The notes: a model not told the origin generated them from the letters alone. Shown: positions 1 to 12,678, numbered from the stretch's first letter. The stretch is 64,000 nt of DNA from Larimichthys crocea (GCF_000972845.2 NC_040027.1:7678632-7742631), one strand, 5' to 3'. A program made the numbers and translations.

Positions 1-777
1 TCATTTTCACTCTCACCTCGGTGCTTTCAACAGAAACCTCCTCTCTTCTCCGAGCGCTCTGTGATTATAGTTTATTTCAGCAGAGTCAATCTGGGCCTGT
101 GATTATGTCACACACTCACACGCTCACACACGGCTGTGACACGCCCGGGATTAAAGCCTCAGAGTTCAGATATCCGCTTAATCCTCAGAGGATTAAACAC
201 GAGGGCGGCAAAGAGCAGGACGGCGAGCTGCGATACAGAGGTTTCAGTTCAGACACGCCACACGCCATGACATGTTACTGACATGTTACGTGTTCGATAG
301 AGGTGTAGCTGCAGAAATGTCTCACACACACAGGTTAAATGTCTATGTAGATGTAGACGTGTATGTGTGTGTAGGCTAAACTACAGGAAGGACGCACATC
401 CAAACACGTTTCCTGAAGGTTGTGTGTCACATCCAACGTGTGGTTACTCTGCTGAGTGAAAGTATTCTGTACACACACACATATAAAAGACTGCAGCTGT
501 GATTTGGCTAACAGGTGAACAGCTTTACTTTGACACTGTGGTCCAACTAAACAAACAAACGGTGCCAACACCCACGAGCACGATTAACTCATTGTTTCCT
601 CCTCGTCCACACCAAAACATGACGATCATCTTTTCTGGAGATCATTTTTTAAAAGCAGAGAAGAGACATGTTGATTTCACATTTTCTGCAAACCAAATGT
701 TTGTTTTTAGATCCTGTGAATCCATTTTCAGTCTGGCCTTAATGATTTGCAACATTTCCTGATATTCATTTTCTATC
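1..777. other. non-coding flank, no gene seen
   Basis: No exon with a convincing acceptor-frame-donor combination is visible. The stretch has short CA runs but no long microsatellite. Open frames here have no recognisable domain. It is either upstream intergenic sequence or the first intron of the long mast3 isoform, whose first exon I could not find. Confidence 0.5.
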
Positions 778-778
778 A

Positions 779-1040
779 GGTGGTGCAGTGGTTAGCATTT
801 TCTCCTCACAGCAAGAAGGTTTCTGGTTTCTTGTGTGTGTATTATTATTTATCTATTTATTTATTATGTGTTTTCAGTTTGCACTCCGGTGTCCTCCCAC
901 AGTCCAAAGTTACCTTAACAGGTTAACTGGTGACTCTAAATTGGCCGTAGGTGTGACATTGTCCAGGGTGGAGCCCGCCGTGGACCCCAGCCCCACCATG
1001 ACCCTGATGAGGAGAAGAGGTTACAGATAATGGATGGATG
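779..1040 (+). mobile_element. tRNA-derived SINE-like repeat, degraded
   Basis: The left end (TGGTGCAGTGGTTAGCA) resembles the A-box part of a tRNA-like SINE head. It is followed by TCCTCACAGCAAGAAGGT, the 'TCCTCCCACAGTCCAAA' block and 'GGTGACTCTAAATTG', in the order I know from a very abundant fish repeat. The right end runs into GGATGGATG, the usual tail. The B-box region (expected GGTTCGAATCC) is not intact and the middle is shortened, so this is an old inactive copy. Family assignment is from memory. Confidence 0.75.
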
Positions 1041-1059
1041 TTTTCATTAGTGCTTACGT

Positions 1060-1440
1060 TTACATTTAGTCCTTTAGCTGACGCTTTTATCCACAGCGAC
1101 TCACAGAGAAGGAAACAGTCAAGGTACAGTGTGATAAGAAAGTGTTAGTGCAGCAGTCAGTGCTGTGACAGTTCTTAAAAGGACAGATGTATCATGTCCA
1201 GATGTTGGTAGTGTTGGGGAGGAGGTCCTCTCTGAAGAGCTGGAGGTCTTCAGGAGGTTTTTAAAGGTAGAGAGGGTAGGAACTGGTAGGACGTTCCACC
1301 AAGAGTCTGGATTGTCCTGAGCGAACAGGTGGCAGAGCCAGGCGTCACTCATTGGAGGAGGTAACATATGTCTGTAGGGCGTTCAGGTAGGAAGGTGCAG
1401 TAGCGGAGAGACAACTTTGTAGGCGAGCAAATTTGTCTGA
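1060..1440. mobile_element. common teleost interspersed repeat, diverged
   Basis: It begins with a block like TTTAGCTGACGCTTTTATCC followed by CAGCGACTCACAG, a motif found very widely in fish genomes. It continues with blocks matching the same repeat as I remember it: 'GTTCCACCAAGAGTCTGGAT', 'CTGAGCGAACAGGTGGCAGA', 'GGTAACATATGTCTGTAGGG' and 'TTTGTAGGCGAGC'. The antisense 82-codon frame here is a by-product. I cannot name the family with confidence. Confidence 0.6.
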
Positions 1441-1640
1441 TTAATCACCTAAAAATAAGAGTTGTTAGAATAAGAGTTTTATATCTACAGACGCTGTGGG
1501 GAGACTCACAGAGTCCGCCAGAGTTTCACAACCACCATAGTTTCTCCTCCAAGCTCAGAAGGGCAGGGTGAGGCGAGGGGTTTGTAATAAGCTGGACTCC
1601 ACTGAATCTGGCAGATTGGACCTTTAAAAAGGAACCTCAG
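1441..1640 (-). mobile_element. non-autonomous repeat, reverse orientation
   Basis: On the minus strand this reads like a frequent percomorph repeat that begins with a 'ggggcagtgtg..ggatt' motif and contains 'CCTCGCCTCACCCTGCC', 'GGAGAAACTATGGTGG' and 'GGCGGACTCTGTGAG'. Another partial copy lies at 15372-15600 in the opposite orientation. It abuts the preceding repeat, so the two look like a nested or adjacent insertion pair. The family name is not known to me. Confidence 0.5.
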
Positions 1641-2197
1641 ATGGATGACTATGTTCTATTGTCTCACTCTGTGTATCATCAGATCACCCAGCTTAGTTTT
1701 TTATGGAGCCAATGGAGCCCGCTTAACGTGGATGTGATGCGTCACATCGTGTATCTTGTAGCACAGACCTGACCTGAAAAACGTGAACACACGATGTGTC
1801 GATCTGTGGAGACCTTCTGATCAGATGTTGTGTTGGATCCTGATGTGTTGCTGTGCATCAACTTGTGATGACACACATGAAGGCGCTGCCACATAAAGCA
1901 CAATCAGGGTGGTGGTTTGTATTACCCAGCCACATTTCCTCATCGTGCTCATCGTAAACATTTATGGGCACCATGGCATCACAAACCTGGCTGCTCTGCA
2001 CGGTTTGTAACTTTCATGGATTTACTGCAGTGATCTCATAAAAAAGGAGTGTTCACATCAGAGAGGCGGCCAGCTGACGGAGAAACAAGCCGGAGAATAA
2101 CTTCAGTAAATGAAAGTTTGAGAGGCTGAGACTCTGCTGCTGCTCAGGAAGATTAGTCAGAGCTCCAAAACTGGTGCAGTGTGCTTTCTCTTCCTGT
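1641..2197. other. non-coding, nothing recognised
   Basis: Mixed-composition sequence without a long open frame, repeat or splice-site pair that I can support. Confidence 0.5.
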
Positions 2198-2379
2198 CAC
2201 ACACACACACACACACACATACACACACAAAACAATGGGCTCACACAAACACAAACACACACACACACCCAAGAGAGCAGCATTCAGTCTTGGAGTACAG
2301 CCCCTGTCACTCAGGTGGAGGTTTTGTGCTGCTGCCGCTCAGGTGGGGTTGTATTGCAGACATGCAATGACATTACCAT

Positions 2380-2420
<41 letters not shown>
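2198..2420. repeat. CA tract and TG tract flanking 150 bp
   Basis: A (CA)n tract at 2198-2229 and a (TG)n tract at 2382-2420 lie about 150 bp apart and could pair as an inverted repeat. The three overlapping plus-strand frames rich in His-Thr and Cys-Val are translations of these tracts, not genes. Confidence 0.9.
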
Positions 2421-2422
<2 letters not shown>

Positions 2423-3193
2423 ACAGCTGTAATATATATGAAAATATAGATGGTATCAGCAGCAGATCGTCACTATAAAAAGAGTCAGTTTGGCATCAGG
2501 GAAACACGATCAGGACGTCCTGTTTTGGAGGAAATGGTGTTTATTGGACTCTTGTATCGTGTTCGGTGAAGGAAGCAGCGGCCCAGCCTGCAGGCGGCGA
2601 GCGGCGTGCGGATCAGGTGCTAAACGACACCGAGGGACACCGTGTGCATCCTGTCCCTCCAGATTCCAGCAGGTGCTCGGATCGTTCCTTCCTCCAGCTC
2701 GTGTTCTCGTCTCAGTTTTTGTTTTTCTGTCACAGTCATGGAGGAACGTTAGCAGCAGGCTAACACATTAATGTTTGTTTGGACATTCACTGCATCTGTC
2801 AGCGAGTGACTCTCTCTGCAGGATTCTGTGTGAATGAATGCAGCTGACTCGCTTCATGAGTGCTGTGGATCTTTGGTTTCATCCTGCAGCCGCTTGCAGA
2901 CGCGGCGTGTCTTAAACATGTGTTGTCATAGTAACACTATTGTCTGAATGTATGTTTTGTAACTTGTAACCAACGCAGGGAGTGAAGCCAAAAGCTGCAA
3001 GTCCCCAACTTCACAGCAGAAATACCTCACCTGTTCACGAGCGTGGACGCTTTGATTGACAGGTGGCTTGTTTGAGTAACCAGGCTTCATTCAGCTCCAC
3101 CCACGCTCCACCCACGCTCCACCTCTTTGACCTCTATGACACATTTTATGGAATAAAACATTAACTTTCAGGGGAACGATCAAAGGTGCCATA

Positions 3194-3236
<43 letters not shown>

Positions 3237-3355
3237 GTTTGGACTCATGTACCACCTTAACAGATCATGAGTGGCGATCCATCAGGACGTGGGTGGCTTA
3301 TCGCCTCGGTTAAACAATTTCCCAAAGGGGGAAACCAGGGAATAATTAAGTGATA

Positions 3356-3397
<42 letters not shown>

Positions 3398-3705
3398 AGA
3401 TTAGATTTTTATTGGCCACAACCACAATCTAACCTTAAAATAACGTTTGCAGCTTCCTGACGTCATCACGACGTTCTGCAGCGACGTCTTTAAAATGATA
3501 ATTACTGATGCAGAATAGTTTGATTATAAACGTCCCCTCAGGGATCATTACAGCCTTTATTAGACCTTAATTACAGCGTGTGTGTGTGTGTGTGTTTTCA
3601 CACTTTGCTGACACCATCACAGTTTATGCTAATAACCTCCATGTTTGTGTTCTGGCTCAACTCTCCATCAGTTTGTTGGCTCGCCTCCTTCTAACCTCCT
3701 CCTCC

Positions 3706-3737
<32 letters not shown>

Positions 3738-5530
3738 TCCATCTGTTTATCCTGAGTCATAGCAGAGCTGTTCGGGCTGGCTAATCACCTGCAGCCGAAC
3801 ACTGTGAGTGTGTTTCAACGAGCGCTTTTCCCACAGCGGGCTGTGTCGGATTAAAAAATGGTCGACCACATTGTTTTATGAAAAAGTGGATTTTTTTTAT
3901 TTCAGGTTTTCGTGTCGAGAGAATTCAGATGAGCTTCTTTTAGCAAGCTAACGCGATGAGACTATAGTGAACAGTTAGGATACAACCTGCAAGAGTTTAA
4001 ACATCGTGATTGTTTTATTAAGATTTGTGAATTAAAGCACAAAGTGTAACTCAGTAAGAACTGAAGACAAGACAACATGTGATTATGAGTGTTGGCTGGA
4101 TTATAAAGAGAATGTTTTAATGTTTTAATAGCAAACTGAGAATAAATAGATTCTGCTGTCTCACTCATTTCTCCTGTTTACAGAATATACATCTGTTTAC
4201 TGTAACAGAGACACAGATCATATTTGGCAATAGGATCAATTCATTATGGATTTGGGTGGATGGTAGAAAAAAGCTGACTGATGACACCAGACTGGATCTG
4301 TTAATACAGCTGAATCATGCGAGGAACTCTTTCAGAAATGAGCTTTACACGAGGCTGCAGATTAAAATCAAACTTTAATTGGACCAGAAGTAAACGGGAA
4401 ACAATTTCCAGTCAAACAACATTACTGAAGTTAAATCAGGATAATATCTTAATGCTCGCTGCACAGACCTTCAGACCTAGCACTGCTGACCCTCACGACC
4501 TCTGTGGAGGACCCCGGACGTGATGGGGTTGAAGGGCTGGAGGGACCAACATGGAGACCTGTGAAAACACTCCATTAGTCTCCATGTTCGCTGATCTTTG
4601 ACAGACAGCCCCGGGCCAAGAATGAAAACAGAGCGTGCTCGGTTAACCGCGCTCACCCAGCGGCCAAACCACACATTTATCCTGGCAGCCGGCGCGGAGG
4701 GACCCCTGGGGAATAACGTAGCATGCTAGCTCTGGGTTACGTAGCCTCAGAGAGCCTGACTGTGCTTTTGGAGAAGTAATGGGTTGCCACGGAGAATTAT
4801 GAAGATGGATGACATTCCAGCAGCTGGCTGGATGCAGCACCGGAGCTTTTATGAAAGCACTTGATTGTTAGCGTGAGAGTCCGGTGTCGTGAGAGCCGGA
4901 GCCAGAGCGCTTGCATAAGCTTCTGAAGATAATGATGAAAACATGTGGATGCTTTATTGATCTCACTGTGCATGTGTCAACTCTTTTACTCCTGTTTCAT
5001 GCAGAGATGGTTCAGGTTCAGGTCCAGGTCCAGGTCCAGGTCCAGGTTCAGGTCTGGGTCCAGGTTCAGGTGTACATCAGCAAGGTGAAATCAAGGATCA
5101 GGATGAAGTTTACCTCTCATGATCTGATGTATCTCCTCACGCCTGCCTCCGTTCTTGGTGTTGGATCCGGAGGCTTTATGTCTGCAGCAGTAATGCTGTG
5201 TAATCCTCAGAGTCGTGCCGTTAACGGGCTGGAAACGAGCTCTGAACGGGCCGCCCGTTCTCTCGCTCCCCGCTCACCTCTGTGCCACTTCTTTAAAGGC
5301 CTTCTTCTTCTTCTTCTCTCCTGACTCGGCCTGATGCCAGAGTCCATGTTGTTTCTGTTCTTGAAGTCCACGTCTCCAGAGGTCGCTCCATATTTCTGCA
5401 GCTGATTAAAAAATGTTGTTTAGTTTGGATCAGATGCTGCGTTTCACATCCAGCTTCTGCAGTTTGGCCTGTCTGGCTGCCAACACATCACAGAAGTCAT
5501 GAATGTAGACACAAAGCAGCCAGGTATAAG
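2421..5530. other. non-coding stretch with microsatellites
   Basis: Holds (TG)n tracts at 3196-3235 and 3358-3393, a (CTTT)n tract near 3709-3739, and a hexanucleotide GGTCCA-type minisatellite around 5013-5068 that is translated as a spurious VQVQ repeat. A GC-rich patch near 2570-2660 was examined as a possible first exon, but no start plus donor in a suitable phase is convincing. No gene is seen. Confidence 0.55.
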
Positions 5531-5612
5531 GATAGAAGTCAAATGGAAGTCCAGATTCTGTTTTCAGCTTCGATAGAAGTCAAATGGAAGTCCAGATTCT
5601 GTTTTCAGCTTC
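5531..5612. repeat. two-copy 41-bp tandem duplication
   Basis: The unit starting GATAGAAGTCAAATGGAAGT occurs at 5531-5571 and again, identical, at 5572-5612. It ends about 70 bp before the left target-site duplication of the hAT-like element. Perfect identity suggests a recent duplication. Confidence 0.9.
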
Positions 5613-5682
5613 TCAAATCGGAATATTTTTCTGTATTTTTCATCCTCTGTGACAGTAAAGTGAATATTTTTGTGTTGTGGAT

Positions 5683-6431
5683 TCGGGATGCACCGATTGT
5701 GAAATTCTGGGCTGATACGATGTTTAAAATAACAACTTGGCCGATGCCGATGTTTTTTCTTTTTGTTATTTCTTCCCTCTGTGCCACAAACATTACTGAA
5801 CTGTGTTTAAAGTCTTTCAGCTCTTCATCATAATATCCTTGAATGAGCACAAATCGCGCGTCCCGTCCTCGGCACAGGCAGCGTCAAGTATTGCTCGTGT
5901 GCGTTAACGTCTTCATCAAAGTAGCGATCCTTGTATAACTTCGTTTTATGTCTGTCAGTCCGTGACTCGTCCTAAATATATGTTTGATGGCTTCTAAAGC
6001 TTACAACTTATTAAAATGAAACAAACTTGATTTCTGAGCATTTATACCTCGGACGCCAATCTGCATAGAAGTTATTACAATGTTTTCATATTCTCACTTT
6101 AATGTTTTCAAACTATCACATTTATTTTTAGCGGTATATGTGAATTTGGAGCGAGCGGGAGACAGAGAGGAGACACCGGGCGTGCACGGGCATGAACTGA
6201 ACTGACACTCAGGACGTGAGGGAGGGAGGATGGTGGCTCAGGTAGCGATGAGGAAACTGTCACTGCAGGCTGCACACCTGTACACACCTGTACACACCTG
6301 TACCTCCATGCAGACGTTTCTTTAACTTTTTTTTTGTATACTAAGGGCGGGCGGGGCCGGCGTGCGTGAAGTGAGCTGAAGGTAGCGGGAGTGTCTGTGG
6401 TGAGTTTAGGGGGCACGTTAGCCAGAGCTGT

Positions 6432-6479
<48 letters not shown>

Positions 6480-6628
6480 TCGCAGGAAGATGATCTGAAG
6501 TGTTTTGGCCACAAAAACCCACCATATAATCATCGGCCACTGCCAGCGGTGAGAGTCATCTTTATTTGCCGAGGGCCGATGGCAGTTAAGGAGGCGAACA
6601 TCGGCCGGTACCGATTCAAACATCCCTG
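5683..6628. mobile_element. non-autonomous hAT-like DNA transposon with 8-bp TSD
   Basis: An 8-bp direct repeat, TTGTGGAT, flanks the element at 5675-5682 and 6629-6636. The left end reads TCGGGATGCACCGATTG. The right end, reverse complemented, reads CAGGGATGTTTGAATCGG. The ends therefore form short imperfect terminal inverted repeats sharing GGGATG and a CGAT-containing subterminal part. An 8-bp duplication is typical of hAT elements. The 946-bp interior holds a (TG)n tract at 6435-6478 and no transposase-like frame; the 171-codon minus-strand frame is mostly repeat translation. Mobilisation in trans by an autonomous relative is inferred. Confidence 0.85.
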
Positions 6629-6636
6629 TTGTGGAT

Positions 6637-7072
6637 GTTTGAGTACGTCACGTTGTGCTTTGGGAAACAGGAATCACCATTTTTAGTCCATAAAATCCAC
6701 TCGATGATCAACGAGGCAACAAACCAAACAGCTCTTCCAGGCTGTGATTTTAAAGCGGTGCCTTTTATAAGAAGTGCCACAGTGGGACGATTAAACAGGA
6801 ATGCATCCCTCTTTGAGTGTATAAATAAACTATGAAGTGTCTTCAGCCTCGTCTGTGCTTCCTCCTTTTATCTGCAGCAGAAAAGCCTTAACGAGGACAC
6901 AGCTCGGGGCCGTTAACGAACCCCTCTGCCCTGATTGCGTGCCTTTGAAATCCCGAGCAGACAAATTACATCATGAATAGGACGAGTGTGGAGTTTATGC
7001 TAAGCTGTGTGGAGCTGTGAAAATCCAATTTGCTGGTTCCTCAACCTCTAAACACGGAGCTGCTGAGGGGGA

Positions 7073-7106
<34 letters not shown>

Positions 7107-7617
7107 CGCCTTTGTGCCGCCTTTGTTTAATTCCTCTCATAGATGCTCACGTCCAGCTCAGACTGAGGTTCCCTCCATAAAAACACTGTTATGATTTGAG
7201 TGATGTGAGTTCAGGTTATTTTTGTGAGGTTCTGATCCACAGTCAGTGTGTTGTCAGACAGGAGGACCAGCATGAAGCTGAACAATGTCCTGCTGTGGAC
7301 AGGTGCAGCAAGAAATCAGATTTTAGACACATACATTGAGAATATTTTTACAGATCGACCCATGCTCTCTTTAAAGCCAGCAGACCAAAAATGTAGTTTT
7401 ACCTCTCAGCACATCTGATTCTGATTCCTGCTCCACCTCTTCCTCCATCACTTAGTTTGTGTCATCGTGTGTCTTTGGCGTTTCACACGTTATTTTGGAT
7501 CCAGACTTAATAATGGATGCTGCAGATGGAGGTCATGGTAACTCTCGTGTTCTGTGAGGTCAGTTTTCTGATTTTATAAGAGAGAGCGACGCATCTGCTA
7601 CAGTTTCTGTCGAAAAT
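6637..7617. other. non-coding stretch
   Basis: Contains a (TG)n tract at 7075-7103 and otherwise mixed sequence with no exon or recognised repeat. Confidence 0.5.
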
Positions 7618-7701
7618 CTTTGAAAACAAACTAACCAGTTGAAGCAGCGTTGGACCAACCTTTGAAAACAAACTAACCAGTTGAAGCAGCGTTGGACCAA
7701 C
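7618..7701. repeat. two-copy 42-bp tandem duplication
   Basis: A 42-bp unit beginning CTTTGAAAACAAACTAACCA occurs at 7618-7659 and again, identical, at 7660-7701. No coding role is apparent. Confidence 0.9.
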
Positions 7702-7867
7702 AACTCCTGTCCTGAAAGGTCAAATTCAGTCTCCAGGTGAACTGGTTGTTATTTCCTGATTAGGTCTCAGATACCTGTCTGACAGGTATACACCATAGCC
7801 AGGTGTACCCATGTGTCTGCTTAGTCACTCACACACACACACTCTTTGTTTAGTTGGCTGAAATCCA

Positions 7868-8078
7868 GACTTTTTTTTTTTTAAAGATATTTTTTTGGCC
7901 TTTTATGTCTTTATTGATAGTACAGCTGAAGATAGACAGGAAGCAGGGGCAGAGAGAGGGGCAGTGACACGCAGTAAATTATCCGTCCGATGCGGGATTC
8001 AAACCAGCTGCAGCGAGGACTATAGCCTCCACACACGGGGCGGCCGCTTAACCCACTACGCTACCGACCGCCCCGACA
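7868..8078 (-). mobile_element. tRNA-derived SINE, minus strand
   Basis: On the minus strand the element starts with a tRNA-like head, GGGGCGGTCGGTAGCGTAGT, with an A-box-like segment and a B-box-like GGTTTGAATCCCGC. A body follows (CACTGCCCCTCTCTCTGCCC) and then TATCAATAAAGACATAAAAG with an A-rich tail, seen on the plus strand as a T run at 7870-7883. This order matches a common fish SINE I know from memory. Both promoter boxes are fairly well kept, so it is younger than the copy at 779. A partial relative lies at 37318-37425. The 62-codon plus-strand frame over it is spurious. Confidence 0.8.
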
Positions 8079-8178
8079 TTTAACGAGCTCCATCACTGTG
8101 ACAGAGCAGCTGTATTTAACTCCTCAGCCCTCTTTATTATTCTCACTGCCTCACAGACGCTGATCTAAATGCTAATGG

Positions 8179-8179
<1 letters not shown>

Positions 8180-8217
<38 letters not shown>
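8180..8217. repeat. (TG)n microsatellite
   Basis: Uninterrupted dinucleotide tract of about 19 units. It accounts for the Cys-Val run in the overlapping frame. Confidence 0.95.
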
Positions 8218-8355
8218 CATTCCATCATTTATTCATGAGTCACTGGTGGATTTTGAAGCTGAGGCGCAGTGTGTGTTTGATTTGTGTTTCTGCCGCACCT
8301 CATGTTTCCAGTTTCAAACCTCAAACTGCACGATTCCACAGAATGGTTGAATGTT

Positions 8356-8600
8356 TATCCGGGTTAGGATCGTAGTGGCAGCAGCTTCAGCAGGACGTTC
8401 TAGACGTCGCTCTCCCGGCAACATGTTTTCGGTTCTCCTGACCAGATGGATATGTTTATCCATCCAGCAAGTTCTGGCTCTGCCTGGGGTCTCCTCCCAG
8501 TTAGATGTGCCCGGTAAGGAAGGTGTCCAGGAGGCATCCTGATCAGATGAACCTCCTCAGCATGGCTCCTCTACTCGAGCTCATTCTGGCTGATCATCAT
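8356..8600. mobile_element. non-LTR retrotransposon (LINE) fragment
   Basis: The block order 'GTGGCAGCAGCTTCAGCAGG', 'CCATCCAGCAAGTTCTGGCT', 'CTGCCTGGGGTCTCCTCCCA' and 'CAGGAGGCATCCTGATCAGA' matches a widespread fish LINE-derived segment as I remember it. No reverse-transcriptase frame is visible in this copy, so it is a short truncated remnant. I do not assign a family. Confidence 0.6.
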
Positions 8601-11600
8601 AGGTGAGCATTGGAACGTCGATGGACTGTAAAAACAAAAGCTTTGCCTTCCAGCTCAGCTCCCTCTGAACTACAACGTCCTACAAGATCCAGAGAATCTT
8701 AAGCTTCTTTGCTTGAGGCATTAATTCTCAGCCCAGAGGGAGTGATCCGCTGTTGATAATCGAGTTTACAGAATAGTTTCAGTGGCTGAACTCCATGTTA
8801 GAGGCCAACATTGGCTCTGATTTCTCAGTTGGGTTCAGTTTCATTTTGGAAAGTTGGGATACATTTTGATTCAATTCACTTTGATTTAATTCTTCAAGAC
8901 TGATTCACAGCTCCTCTCAGTGATTTCAGATTAATTTATGAAAGTGTATCTGGGGATTTATCCATGAAAATTCATAACTAAGCAACATTCTTCTCGTTGG
9001 AACATAAACACACAGGCACAAATGCAAAGAACAATATTTGGATTTTAGAGAATTAATATTTAATCATCCTCTCCTGAGAAATGTGTTTCATATTATCCAT
9101 GACAGAGCGTTCAGATCATGTCTAGCTTGTGGCCAACAAGGATCAGTTTCATTACACCCACTCTCACATCAGCATGTGTTTGTTTGAGGAGAGAGCAGAA
9201 AAATGACAATCTTTGTGGCTTCATGCCGTCCTGGCACAGACAGTCTGCTGAGAGCAGACAGAAGGACGAGGATGAGGACGAGGAGGAAGGTGTGACATTT
9301 CCAGCGTGACATTTTCTGAAAGCGACCCACTGTTCACAAAGAACCCCCCCCCTCCCTCCTGTAACATTTTCACTCCTCATCTTTGTCTCCTCTTCCCTCT
9401 TTAATGAAGACATCCACAGCAACCACCCTGTTATCTGGACCGTGGTCCAGCAGTTTGTTTACCTCTGCTTCCCTGATGGGACTGAGCCGGGCCTGTGAAG
9501 GTCACCTCACACCGGGAGAGGGACGGGCTTGGAGGTCACCTGCTGAGTCTGACCTCACATTAACACACACCTCATCCATCACTCCTCTTTAGTCTTCTGT
9601 TTGTCCTCATTTTGCTTCTTCAGGCTTCTTTCTGCCCTCTCTGCGTCTCCGTCTGTATTTCCTCTTTTACCTGCTGATCCAGCTGTAGCTTTGTTTTGTA
9701 ACACCGGTGTAATGCACGAGTCTGTCTTCCTGTTCAAACAGCAGCCGGACTGATGATGACGACGAAATGATGCTGTTGGCAGCTGTGAAATGATTTATAG
9801 GTCACAACCACGGCGACACATTTTCAGTCAAGTAGAGCAGATTCATCAAAATGGAAACAAACTGTGGTGCCAGTTTAACTTCTGTTAAATCAAAATATTT
9901 CATATTCATCCCTGAACCAACAACACTCTCCTCTTTTTTATTCGTATGTGATATTAACCGTCCTGAAAAGCTGCTAATGTAACAGCAATGTTGTGTAATG
10001 TCGAATATTACTGATGTATTAACTCTCCACCATCTAACCTCACACAACAAACCTGTCTGAGATGACTGTTTGGTGAGGTGTGATGAATGAAGCAGTGAAC
10101 TGCCTGTGAGCCTCGCTGTATGAGCTGTCATGTCATCACGAGGTTAATCATAAAATCTGGACTCATTATGTTTGATGAGCAGCCATCAGAGTGATCTCTC
10201 CCCTTCGTCTAAGAACTTGAACACGTCTTCATTAGTAGTTTCCAGTTCAGAGAATCCAACATGTTTACTGACCTTTAAATGTAAGTCGCACGTCAGATGA
10301 ATGTAACATTAAAAACAGAGTCATGTTTCTTCTGTAGTCGACTGCACTGAACCGCTTTACATGTAGTGCAGTGTTCAAAGGTTTTATTTGTACTTTAACC
10401 TTAACTGGCCACAGGCTGATTAAAAAAATGTCAACAGTTCTCTCAGTAAAATTGATGTTTGCTGGCTAAAAATGAAAGTCTTGCAAAAAAAAAAAACCTG
10501 CAGAGTTCAGGCCAAAATGAAGAAAGCTGATGTGGTGGGCATGGTTTTTTGTTTTTTTCAGGCGTGGACCAGCTTGTGTTGACCTTTGCAGCCGCAGCAT
10601 TGTTGGAGGACACAAACATGTGGGCTGTGGTGAGACTCCTCAGTATACAGTCAGATAACAGACACCAGCTCTGGTGGATATGGAAAGTTGGAGGTTGGCA
10701 TTTTACAGCCGGCCTCTCTCTCTCTTCCTCTTTCGGACCTCTCCCTCTCCGTCCACGATCACACTCTGTGTTTGGCAGCCTGAAGGTCTCTTATCTCTGC
10801 TGGCCTTGCCTCGGTGTGGGCTCACTGTCAGCGCTAACTTTAGAAACCTGCGGCTACTGCAGCTGTACTTGTTGCTGTGGGTGGCTGGAGATCATCGTGT
10901 TGGAGGTGGTTGAGTACTCCCGAGCTGACACGGTGCCGGGGGTTTAGAGTTTAAAGAGGACCTCGTTACCTGCCGTGATGTGAGCTCTGCTCTGACAGCT
11001 GCAGGACGCAGATAGAGACAGAAACAACAAACTGCTAATACACTGCGGTCTGACATGGCTCATTACAGCTGGGTAGGGAGTACGTGGCTCACAGTTTGGG
11101 ATAGAACCGGTCTGGATTTAGAGATTGGGTTTTATTTTTAGGCCTGAAGTTTTCTAATGGGGATATTTTTTGGATGTTTCTCCTTTTTATACAAACAACC
11201 TCATTAGAGGACTTTAATTAGGTGAGTGCCGAATCAGACACTGTTAAACCTAATTGGTTTTAATTAGTTTGACCTCCTCTTGTCTCATAGTCCTTGTCCT
11301 TTAACGAGACACACACACTCGCACGCACACAGTGATGATTCCTTTCAGCACAGTAACGTCTCGTGGTGGCTTTTCATGCTCAAAGTCTCGATACTTTAAT
11401 AGAAAACAGAACCTGTCCAAACAAGTTAAACTGAATTTGGGCTCAAAAACAGATGACACACTTTGTAACGGGTGCTCGAGGTGCCAGTTAGCTCAGCGCC
11501 TAACAACATTTTCCTCAAGTTAGTGAGTCAGTGTTTTAAGTTAGTCTGAGAATAATAAGAGAAGACTGTCATATCTTCAACTGTCAAGAACACGGAAGCA

Positions 11601-12678
11601 GAACATCGAGTACAGGCCAACAACAAACAATAAAACCGCAACACAGATTATTTTCAGTTCCAGGTGGAGTCATTGTTGAAGTGAAGGCAGAGAAGCCAAA
11701 TGATTCCTCTCGGAAAACCCCGAAATTCAGTCTGTGTTATCCGAGATCGCCAAAACGAGTTCATATCCACTGCAAAGTAACGTTAACGTTCATCCACAAT
11801 TCAACATGAGAGAATGACGTTGTAACGTGTCTGTAACGTGTCTGAAATGTGTCTGTAACGCGTCCGTAACGTGTCCGTAGCGTGTCCATAACGTGGTCGT
11901 CTTGGTGGTGACTGTGTTGGTCCGGTTGCCGTTAGCGACAGCCCTGAGAGGCAGAGGGGATGCTGTGTGTTACTGATTAACCTCAGACGCTGTTTCTGTG
12001 CAGAGATACTCATCTCACCGGGAACAAACACACACACACACACAATCCTGGCTGCAGATCCAGATCACTATCGAGAAACAGAAATCATTTCTCATCTGAA
12101 ATCTGGAAAACTTTTCATGTCTAACGGAGAGCAGCACGAGAGGAGCGATGTGAGATCATTTTTATGAACTTTAAAGGAACGTTGAAAGAACATTTAGTCC
12201 ACTTAAAGTGTCGTTAAGTAGAACTGGCTGCTCGTGTCAGAACAGATCCGCCTGGCATCGGGTTAAACATGCCAGGAGCCTTTTTGGAGCTGTGTTTTCT
12301 TTGCACGGACTCGGTTCTGACCTGCGGGAAGCACAAATCACAGAAACATTCCTCACAGTCGTCTTTCATGTCAGACGTCCACCACACGGAGTCTCTGGAT
12401 TGAAGCTCATTAAATCATGTGGCAGGATGTGGATCGTTGTTTGGACTTTTGTTTTCGTCTTCGCGTGTGGACACAGTTTTCCTCAAACCGCCACAGCTGA
12501 AGATCGGCAGCGCTCGTCCTGCTTCACACTCCTCCCTCCATCGCTCAGTCATTCACATCGTCTGTCAGACACTGCTCTGCTTCCTCTCTCACATTCATCC
12601 CTTTCCTTTTTCCCAGAGTACCTTGTTCCAGCTTGAACACAGCTGGAACACATCAGCATTTATATCAGCTCATTACCA

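Noticed and set aside
2566..2763. GC-rich patch as the missing long-isoform first exon
   Set aside because: No ATG frame runs in phase 0 into a good donor, and no resemblance to MAST amino termini was seen.
4911..5324. 137-codon frame with a VQVQ repeat
   Set aside because: The repeat comes from a GGTCCA/GGTTCA minisatellite and the rest has no recognisable domain.
6108..6623. 171-codon minus-strand frame
   Set aside because: It lies inside the hAT-like element and is partly a translated CA tract. It does not resemble a transposase.
10549..10947. 132-codon frame with Trp- and Cys-rich residues
   Set aside because: No domain, no flanking splice sites that fit, and the underlying DNA looks like an interspersed repeat.
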